64,000 nucleotides of DNA from Thermus igniterrae ATCC 700962 (GTDB lineage Bacteria; Deinococcota; Deinococci; Deinococcales; Thermaceae). The notes below the pieces were generated by a model. That model ran no database searches. It saw only the letters and a list, made by a program, of their open reading frames with translations, and was not told the DNA's origin. The DNA is taken from the NCBI RefSeq assembly GCF_000376265.1, contig NZ_AQWU01000071.1:22633-86632 (forward strand), written 5' to 3'. Positions 55,664 through 61,737 of this stretch are shown one piece after another (positions within the stretch are counted from its first letter, which is position 1; each line of letters opens with the position of its first letter). Both the position numbers and the translations under genes were made by a program.

Positions 55664-56457
55664 GGCTCTTCCACGAGCTTCTGGGGCCCCTGGAGCTCCC
55701 CGACCGCTTTTTGCGCATCGTCAGCCTGGCTCCCAACCTCACCGACGCCCTCTTCGCCCTGGGGCTGGGGGAGCGGCTGGTGGGCCGGAGCGCCTTCTGC
55801 CACCGCCCGGCCCAGGTGCTCTCCCTGCCGGTGGTGGCCTCCTACACCAAGACCCGTACGGAACTCCTCAGGAGCCTGGAGCCGGATTTGGTCCTCCTCT
55901 CCACCGGGGTACAGCGGGAGCAGGCGTTAAGGCTTAAGGAGGCGGGCTTCCCCGTCTTCGCCGTGCCCCTGCCCACCAGTCCCTACGGCATCCTGGAGAA
56001 CCTCTCCACCCTGGGCCACCTCCTGGACCTGGAGGAGCGGGCCTCAGAGCTGGCCCATCAGCTTGCCGGGCGCTACGCCGCCCTCAAGGGACGCTTTGCC
56101 CTTAGGGTCTACTTTGAGATGGACCTGGGGGGGCCCATCACCGTGGGGCGGGGAAGCTACATCGCCCAGGCCCTCTTGCACCTGGGCCTGAGGCCCATCT
56201 TCCTGGACGTGCCCCAGGCCTACTTCGTCCCCGACCTCTCCGAGGTGGCCCGCCGCAAGCCGGACCTCTTCCTCTACGAGCCCAAGCCCTGGGGCAAAAA
56301 CCCCCTGGAGAAGGCCCAGGCCCTGGCCCGGGAGCGGGGCTGGGACCTCCCCGTGGTGGCCACGGATGGGGACGAGTTGGCCCACTACGGGCCCATGTTC
56401 TTCGGCTTCCTGGAAAAGCTGGCCGAGCGGGTGGCCCAAACCTTAGCCCAGGCTTAA
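55660..56457 (+). CDS. BtuF-like substrate-binding protein without signal peptide
   Basis: Encodes 265 residues with two lobes joined by a long helix, the 'helical-backbone metal receptor' fold. Motifs are [23 protein letters not shown] at the N-terminus, [11 protein letters not shown] and [19 protein letters not shown] at the C-terminus. Homologues bind cobalamin or iron chelates for ABC import. Here no N-terminal signal peptide or lipobox is present ([16 protein letters not shown]), so the protein is apparently cytosolic, and no permease or ATPase is nearby. It is coupled to hisD by a 4-base overlap. Its function is unclear. Confidence 0.82.
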   Translation: MRLFHELLGPLELPDRFLRIVSLAPNLTDALFALGLGERLVGRSAFCHRPAQVLSLPVVASYTKTRTELLRSLEPDLVLLSTGVQREQALRLKEAGFPVFAVPLPTSPYGILENLSTLGHLLDLEERASELAHQLAGRYAALKGRFALRVYFEMDLGGPITVGRGSYIAQALLHLGLRPIFLDVPQAYFVPDLSEVARRKPDLFLYEPKPWGKNPLEKAQALARERGWDLPVVATDGDELAHYGPMFFGFLEKLAERVAQTLAQA

Positions 56458-56479
56458 GGTGGCCCCTCTGGGGGAGGGG

Positions 56480-56485
56480 TATAGT
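56480..56485 (+). promoter_or_regulatory. -10 box of leaderless subtilase promoter
   Basis: TATAGT, 7-base spacer, then the ATG at 56493. Confidence 0.55.
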
Positions 56486-56492
56486 GGACCCC

Positions 56493-57827
56493 ATGAAGCG
56501 CTTGGGGTTTCCGGGGGTTCTTTTGGCTTTGACCCTTCTTCTCACCGCCTGTCCGTTCCAGCCCCCCCCGCCCGTGAGCCCCACCGAGTGCCCCGTGGGC
56601 CCCATGGAGGTCCAGGAGGCCGAGCCCCTCCGCCTCCAAGGACTGGGTCAGTTTGCGGGGGAGTATGTGCCCGGGGAGCTTCTCGTCCTCCCCAAGCCCG
56701 GGCTTTCCCTGTCGGTTTTTAGGGCGGAAGGGGCCGAACCCCAGGAGGCTCTTTCCCGGGGCTTCCTGCGGGTCAGGGTGCCTAGGGGCCAGGAAAAGGC
56801 CAGGGCCCAAGCTCTTTTGCGGGCGGGGGCTCAGTACGTGCAGCCCAACTACCTTTACCGCCCCCTGGCCGTCCCCAACGATCCCCTGTATCTGCCCAAC
56901 CAGAAGGCTTACCTGAACGGGCTTGTGGGCCTCGAGGCCGCCTGGAACAGCAGCACCGGCCGGGGCTGCCCTCCCCTCATTGCCGTGCTGGACACGGGAA
57001 TTTTGCCCCACGAGGACTTCCAGACCAGCAAGTACCTTCCCCGAAGAGTAAAGCTGGATGTGGCCAACCAGGACGAGGACCCCACGGACCGCCTGACCGA
57101 CTCTTCCCGGGGACACGGCCTGATGGTGGCGGGGGTGTTGGCTGCCGATACCAACAACCGTCAGGGGATTGCGGGCATTACCTGGGGAGGCTACGCGATA
57201 CCTATAAAAGTGGGCTTGGATAATGGAGTCTTCTCTACGGCCTACATCGCCCAGGGGATACGGTTAGCGAGGAGCCTGGGGGTGCGGGTGGTGAACATCT
57301 CCCTTGGGGGCGTGGGCATATACGATGCTTACTTGGATGCAGAGCTGGCCCAGGCTCGCGCCAACGGACTGGTGATCCTTGCGGCGGCAGGAAATTATTC
57401 GGCCCCCTACACTGGCTACACAAGCGGTGGACCGGTCATGTTTCCCGCATCCTCTACCAGTGTTGTTGCGGTCGGGGCTGTAAATTCCTCGCGGGAACGG
57501 GCTGACTTTTCAGCCCATGGCCCCGAGCTGGACCTGGTGGCTCCGGGGGTAAATCTTGCCGTGCTCAGTCCGACAAATCCCCAGGAGTACGCCTCGGCGA
57601 CTGGTACTTCCTTCGCCAGCCCCGTGGTGGCCGGGGTGGCGGCCCTTTACATGAGCAGGTACGCCAGCGAGCGCAAGGCCTGGCCCACTCCGGACCAGGT
57701 CTACCTCTGCCTCACCGCCACCGCCGAGGACCTGGGGAATAGCGGGCCGGACGAGGAGTACGGTTTCGGCCTGGTGCGGGCCGACCGCATCTTCTCCTCC
57801 GCCTACGCCTCCGTCTGCTTCCCCTAA
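56493..57827 (+). CDS. Subtilisin-like lipoprotein serine protease
   Basis: Encodes 444 residues. The N-terminal signal ends in a lipobox (LLLTAC), so it is probably lipid-anchored outside the cytoplasmic membrane. A pro-domain follows to about residue 130. The S8 triad is present: Asp in AVLDTGILPHED, His in RGHGLMVAGV and Ser in GTSFASPVVAGVAAL; the oxyanion Asn is in LAAAGNYS. The C-terminus carries two lone Cys (VYLCLTA, ASVCFP). Between about 57160 and 57560 the codons become noticeably less G/C-rich. Cellular targets are unknown. Confidence 0.92.
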   Translation: MKRLGFPGVLLALTLLLTACPFQPPPPVSPTECPVGPMEVQEAEPLRLQGLGQFAGEYVPGELLVLPKPGLSLSVFRAEGAEPQEALSRGFLRVRVPRGQEKARAQALLRAGAQYVQPNYLYRPLAVPNDPLYLPNQKAYLNGLVGLEAAWNSSTGRGCPPLIAVLDTGILPHEDFQTSKYLPRRVKLDVANQDEDPTDRLTDSSRGHGLMVAGVLAADTNNRQGIAGITWGGYAIPIKVGLDNGVFSTAYIAQGIRLARSLGVRVVNISLGGVGIYDAYLDAELAQARANGLVILAAAGNYSAPYTGYTSGGPVMFPASSTSVVAVGAVNSSRERADFSAHGPELDLVAPGVNLAVLSPTNPQEYASATGTSFASPVVAGVAALYMSRYASERKAWPTPDQVYLCLTATAEDLGNSGPDEEYGFGLVRADRIFSSAYASVCFP

Positions 57828-57848
57828 TCCGCCTCACCCGGCTGGGGA

Positions 57849-57854
57849 TAGACT
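57849..57854 (+). promoter_or_regulatory. -10 box of LCP-gene promoter
   Basis: TAGACT, 8-base spacer, then the GTG at 57863; no separate SD. Confidence 0.5.
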
Positions 57855-57862
57855 GGTGGTTT

Positions 57863-59011
57863 GTGCGGAGGTTCATCCTCCTTCTCCTCCTGGCCTCTTT
57901 GGTGGCCCTGGGCCTTTGGGCCTACCCCCTCGTGGGTCCTGTGGTCCGGCACGGGGCCTTGCCCGCCCCGGAGGGCCTGAAGGCCCCCCTCACCCTCCTG
58001 GTCTACGGCTCCAGCCCCGAGTACGTGGGGTACCACAGGCGGGCCCCCGAGCGCTTCCGCGGCCTGGCGGACACCATCCTGCTGGTGCGGCTGGACCCCC
58101 TGGCCCAGCGGGTGGTGGTGCTCTCCATCCCCCGGGACGTGTGGGTGGAGCTGCCCGGCCACGGCTGGCACAAGGTGAACGCCGCAAGCCCCCTGGGAGG
58201 GCCAGAGCTCATGAAGGAAGCGGTGGCCCGCCTCACCGGCATCCGGGCCGAGCGCTACCTGGTGGTGAGCACCGAGGCCCTGAGGAGGGGGGTGGACGCC
58301 CTGGGAGGGGTGCGGGTCTGCGTGGAGAAGCCCATGCGCTACCGGGACATGGCCGCCGGCCTGGACATCAACCTGGAGCCGGGGTGCCAGGTCCTCAATG
58401 GGGAGCAGGCCGAGGGGTACTTGCGCTTCCGCAAGGACGCCCTGGGGGACATCGGGCGGATTCAGCGCCAGCAGGCCTTTTTCCACGCCCTCAAAGAGCA
58501 GCTTCTCTCCCCGGCGGGCCTTCTGCGCCTGCCCCGGGTGGTGGCGGCGGTGGAGCCCTATGTGCGGACCGACCTCACCCGGGGGGAGAAAGGGGCCATC
58601 CTGGGCTTCGCCATGAAGCGGCCCGGGCTGGTGAGCCTCCTCCTTCCGGGCCGTTTTGCGGGTGGGTGGGCGGTGGACCAGGAGGCCCTCAGGGAGCTCG
58701 TGGCCTTCTACTTCACGGGCGAGGGGGGGACGGGGGAGGCGGAGCTTGACGGCCGGCTGGTGGCCCTGGTCTATGGTCCCGGCCAGGAGGCCCTGGCGGA
58801 ACGGGCCCGGGAGCGGTTGCGCGCCCTGGGGCTCAGGGTACTGGCTCACCCCGTGGACCTGGCGCCCAGCCGCACCGAGGTGCTGGAAAACGGTCCCGGG
58901 CGGCTGGCGGAGGCCCTGGCCCAGGAACTTGGGGTTCCCTTCCGTGTATCGGGAGAGGCGATCTTGGGGGCCGACCTCACCCTGCGCCTTGGCGGGGACC
59001 TGCCCTTTTAG
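57863..59011 (+). CDS. LytR-CpsA-Psr (LCP) family protein
   Basis: Encodes 382 residues from a GTG. One N-terminal membrane helix (RRFILLLLLASLVALGLWAY) anchors an extracytoplasmic LCP domain: ADTILLVRLDPLAQRVVVLSIPRDVWVEL, GWHKVNAA, and GEQAEGYLRFRKDALGDIGRIQRQQ with its conserved Arg and Asp. The last 90 residues form a LytR_C domain (RLVALVYGPGQEALAERARERLRALG). LCP proteins move glycopolymers from lipid carriers to peptidoglycan; the polymer here is unknown. tRNA-Leu starts 18 bases later. Confidence 0.9.
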   Translation: MRRFILLLLLASLVALGLWAYPLVGPVVRHGALPAPEGLKAPLTLLVYGSSPEYVGYHRRAPERFRGLADTILLVRLDPLAQRVVVLSIPRDVWVELPGHGWHKVNAASPLGGPELMKEAVARLTGIRAERYLVVSTEALRRGVDALGGVRVCVEKPMRYRDMAAGLDINLEPGCQVLNGEQAEGYLRFRKDALGDIGRIQRQQAFFHALKEQLLSPAGLLRLPRVVAAVEPYVRTDLTRGEKGAILGFAMKRPGLVSLLLPGRFAGGWAVDQEALRELVAFYFTGEGGTGEAELDGRLVALVYGPGQEALAERARERLRALGLRVLAHPVDLAPSRTEVLENGPGRLAEALAQELGVPFRVSGEAILGADLTLRLGGDLPF

Positions 59012-59018
59012 GTAGCAT
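58989..59018 (+). promoter_or_regulatory. Candidate tRNA-Leu promoter
   Basis: TTGGCG (58989-58994), 18-base spacer and TAGCAT (59013-59018), 11 bases before the mature tRNA 5' end. Most of it lies within the end of the LCP gene. Confidence 0.45.
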
Positions 59019-59029
59019 GGGGGACGTGC

Positions 59030-59117
59030 GCCGGGGTGGCGGAACGGTAGACGCTGCGGACTTAAAATCCGCTGGGGGGTAGCCCCCGTACGGGTTCGAG
59101 TCCCGTCCCCGGCACCA
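59030..59117 (+). tRNA. tRNA-Leu (UAA)
   Basis: An 88-base class II tRNA. Acceptor GCCGGGG pairs with CCCCGGC, followed by A and an encoded CCA. The anticodon stem GCGGA/TCCGC closes the loop CTTAAAA, giving anticodon UAA. The long variable arm (GGGGGGTAGCCCCC) is typical of tRNA-Leu, and the T arm is ACGGG-TTCGAGT-CCCGT. UUA is a rare codon in this genome. Confidence 0.96.
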
Positions 59118-59121
59118 AAGG

Positions 59122-59146
59122 GCCCCGGAAGCCCCGGGGCTTTTTT
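59122..59146 (+). terminator. Terminator after tRNA-Leu
   Basis: GCCCCGG pairs with CCGGGGC (7 bp) around AAGCC and is followed by six T residues. Confidence 0.9.
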
Positions 59147-59152
59147 CCTTGC

Positions 59153-59158
59153 TATGCT
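59153..59158 (+). promoter_or_regulatory. -10 box of the HicB/nuclease-fusion gene
   Basis: TATGCT, spacer GGAGGCC (7 bases), then GTG at 59166. It directly follows the tRNA terminator. The in-frame ATG at 59154 overlaps the box. Confidence 0.5.
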
Positions 59159-59165
59159 GGAGGCC

Positions 59166-60260
59166 GTGGGCGTTATCAGCCGCTATTTGCAAAGCGCCAT
59201 GGCCCAGGCCCGCTACGACCTCGTGGGCCCCGGCCGCTTTCTGGCCGAGATTCCCGAACTGGGCCTCCGGGTGGAGGCCTCTCACCTGGAGGCGGCACGG
59301 GAAGCGCTTCAGGAAGCCCTCGAGGCCTGGCTCCTGGAGGCCTTGCGTACCGGCCTCACCCCTCCCGGGCTGGAGGGGGGTGAGGACCCCGTGCGGGCCC
59401 GCTTCTTCGCCCTGGCGGGGGAGATGTGGCGGCTCCTGAGAGAGCCTCCCAGGCCAGTTCCGGAGGCGCCGGAGCCCCAGAAGCCGGAGGCACCAGAACC
59501 CCCGAAGGAGAAAGGAGAAGGGGGCAAGCCCCGGAAGCCAGCCTCCCTGGAGGAGTGGCTTAAGGGCCTGGGCATCCAGGTGGTGAAAAAGCCCCAGGCG
59601 GAGGAGGAGGAAAAGGAAAAGGTTCTCACCCGCCTGGCCCTCTTCCTGGGGGACCGCTACCCGAGCCTGGAAAAACTCTATGAGCGCCTGAAGCAGAGCC
59701 TCTCCACCAAGCGCCAGTTTGAGCTTTCCCTCTCTGAGGCCAGCCAGGAGGAGATCGCCAACTCCACCCAGTTCTGCACCATGCTGAAGCAGTACGCCCT
59801 CCTCACCAGCTACCACTACAAAAGCGAGGAGCGGCGTATCCGGGCCAAGGCCAGCACCGAGGGCTGGGTGCAAAACTTCCTCACCGGGGGCTGGCTGGAG
59901 CGGTACGTGGCCGAGAAGTTGCGCAAGTTCCTGCGCTCCAAGAACCTGCCCCACGAGGTGGGGGTGGGCTACCAGGTCACCCTGCCCAACGGGGATGCCA
60001 TGGAGCTGGACGTGCTTCTGCGGGTGGGGGAGAGGGTCTTCTGGTTTGAGGCCAAGACCGGGGACTTCCAGGCCCACATCGCCAAGTACGCGGGGCTCAA
60101 GAAGGTCCTGGGCCTTTCCGCCAAGGAGAGCTTTCTCGTCCTCCTGGGCATGGACAAGGCCCGGGCCAAGGAGCTTTCCGCCCTGCACGGCCTCACCGTG
60201 GTGAACCAGGCTAGCTTCCTCGAGGTCTTCCAGGAGGTCCTGGAGGGGAATGCTTCGTAA
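59166..60260 (+). CDS. Fusion: HicB-like domain + PD-(D/E)XK (Card1/DUF1887-like) nuclease
   Basis: Encodes 364 residues from the GTG. Residues 1-75 match HicB-type antitoxin folds (VISRYLQSAMAQARYDL, GRFLAEIPELGLRVEA, a helix AREALQEALEAWLLEALRTG and a terminal TPPGL). A Pro/Glu/Lys-rich linker follows (about 85-130), then a helical middle region (140-240). The C-terminus is a PD-(D/E)XK nuclease: GGWLERYV (E245), AMELDVLL (D282) and FEAKTG (E295, K297), followed by AKYAGLKKVLGL. This arrangement of GGWLE, ELDVLL and FEAKTG resembles DUF1887/Card1-Can2 nucleases, but no CARF sensor domain or CRISPR locus is present. The HicB part occupies the N-terminus without a HicA toxin. It overlaps murJ by 11 bases and follows tRNA-Leu. 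Confidence 0.75.
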   Translation: MGVISRYLQSAMAQARYDLVGPGRFLAEIPELGLRVEASHLEAAREALQEALEAWLLEALRTGLTPPGLEGGEDPVRARFFALAGEMWRLLREPPRPVPEAPEPQKPEAPEPPKEKGEGGKPRKPASLEEWLKGLGIQVVKKPQAEEEEKEKVLTRLALFLGDRYPSLEKLYERLKQSLSTKRQFELSLSEASQEEIANSTQFCTMLKQYALLTSYHYKSEERRIRAKASTEGWVQNFLTGGWLERYVAEKLRKFLRSKNLPHEVGVGYQVTLPNGDAMELDVLLRVGERVFWFEAKTGDFQAHIAKYAGLKKVLGLSAKESFLVLLGMDKARAKELSALHGLTVVNQASFLEVFQEVLEGNAS

Positions 60261-61737
60261 GGTGCTCCTGGTCATGGGGGGGACCCTGGCCTCGAGGGTC
60301 CTGGGCCTCTTGCGCCAGGCGGTCTTCAACGCCCTTTACCCGGACGCCCTCAAGGACGCCTTCAACGTGGCCTACCGGGTGCCTAACCTCCTCCGGGAGC
60401 TCTTGGCCGAGGGGGCGGTGCAAAACGCCCTCATCCCCCTTCTGAAAAGCCTCCCCGAGCCCGAGGCCAGGGCCTTCGCCCGCCGCTTCGCCGCCTTCCT
60501 CCTGGGGGTGAACCTCCTGGTCCTGGGGCTCGGCTACCTCCTCGCCCCCCAGGTGGCAGGCCTCCTGGTGGCCCAGGGAAGCCACCTGCGGGAGGAGGAG
60601 GCCTTCTTGCAGGTGGTGGGCCTCACCCGGCTCCTGCTTCCTTTCCTCCTGGGCATCTCCATGGCCGCCCTCTTCTCCGCCCTCCTGCAGGCGGAGGAGC
60701 GCTTTCTGCCCTACGCCCTGGGGCCCATCGCCTTCAACCTGGCGGCCATCGGCCTCATGGCCCTTTTTCCCGGGGACCCCACCTTTTTGGGCCTTTCCGT
60801 GAGCCTTGGGGGCCTGCTTCAGGCCCTGGTCCAGCTCCCCTTCCTCCGGGGCTTCCGCCTGGAATGGCGCCTCCACCCCGCCTTTGGCCCGGCCCTCCTC
60901 CGCATGGGGCCCTTCGCCTTCACCACCTCCTTGCGCCAGTTCCTGAACCTGGTCCTCACCAACGTGCTTACCCGCTACCCCCCGGCGGCGGTCACGGGCT
61001 TTTACAACGCCGAGGTGGTCTTCCAGATGGTCCTGGGCCTCTTCGCCACCAGCCCGGCCATTGCCCTCTTTCCCCGGATGAGCGCCCTCAAGGGGGCGGA
61101 GCTGGCCCGCTTCCTGGAAGGCCCCCTGAGGCGCCTCTCCCTGCTCCAGGCCCTTTTGGGGGGGCTTCTTCTGGGCCTGAGCCCTTTCGTAGTGGTCCTC
61201 CTCTTCGGTCTCTTTGGCCCCCTCACCCCGGAGAACCGGGCCTACAGCGCCCAGGTGCTGGCCGCCATGGGCTTTGCCGTGCTGCCCTGGGGGGTGAACA
61301 CCCTCCTCCTCCGGGGACTCTACGCCCTGGGGCGGGTGCGGGAGGCGGTGGGGGCGAGCGCCCTTGTTTTCCTCCTCAACACCCTGGGCTACTGGCTCCT
61401 GAAGGGGGCGGGGCTCTTCCTCCTCAACCTGGCCACCGCCCTGGCGGGCTGGCTGGGCTTCTTCCTCTACCTGCGCCTCCTCCAGCGGGAGGGGGTGGGG
61501 GCGGCCTACCTGCCGGGCCTCCTCCTTAGGGCCTACCTGGCGGGGCTCCTGGCGGCCCTGCCGGGGCTTCTTCTGCAGCAGCTTTTCCCGGTGCGGGGGG
61601 CCCTCGAGGCCCTTCCCCCCCTCCTCCTGGGCGGGGGGCTGGGCCTTTTGGCCTTCGCCCTGGGCGCCCTGGCCTTGGGCCTGCCCCTTAAGGCTCTCCT
61701 CGCCAGAGGGCCTGCAGGCGGTAGTAAAGGGGCTTGA
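60250..61737 (+). CDS. murJ: Lipid II flippase MurJ (MviN family)
   Basis: Encodes 495 residues with about 14 membrane helices. The N-terminal signature is TLASRVLGLLRQAVFNALYPDA followed by DAFNVAYRVPNLLRELLAEGAVQNALIPLL; the motif YNAEVVFQMVLGLFATSPAIALFPRMS lies past the middle. MurJ moves lipid II across the cytoplasmic membrane for peptidoglycan synthesis. Its ATG overlaps the end of the nuclease fusion by 11 bases. Its last 50 bases overlap the convergent glycoside-hydrolase-like gene. Confidence 0.93.
   Translation: MLRKVLLVMGGTLASRVLGLLRQAVFNALYPDALKDAFNVAYRVPNLLRELLAEGAVQNALIPLLKSLPEPEARAFARRFAAFLLGVNLLVLGLGYLLAPQVAGLLVAQGSHLREEEAFLQVVGLTRLLLPFLLGISMAALFSALLQAEERFLPYALGPIAFNLAAIGLMALFPGDPTFLGLSVSLGGLLQALVQLPFLRGFRLEWRLHPAFGPALLRMGPFAFTTSLRQFLNLVLTNVLTRYPPAAVTGFYNAEVVFQMVLGLFATSPAIALFPRMSALKGAELARFLEGPLRRLSLLQALLGGLLLGLSPFVVVLLFGLFGPLTPENRAYSAQVLAAMGFAVLPWGVNTLLLRGLYALGRVREAVGASALVFLLNTLGYWLLKGAGLFLLNLATALAGWLGFFLYLRLLQREGVGAAYLPGLLLRAYLAGLLAALPGLLLQQLFPVRGALEALPPLLLGGGLGLLAFALGALALGLPLKALLARGPAGGSKGA

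Noticed and set aside
59122..59150. Integration site at the 3' end of tRNA-Leu
   Set aside because: No direct repeat of the tRNA end and no integrase gene were found downstream; the sequence is an ordinary terminator.
59154..60260. ATG at 59154 as start of the HicB/nuclease fusion
   Set aside because: The ATG lies within the TATGCT -10 box; the HicB-like similarity starts at the GTG at 59166.
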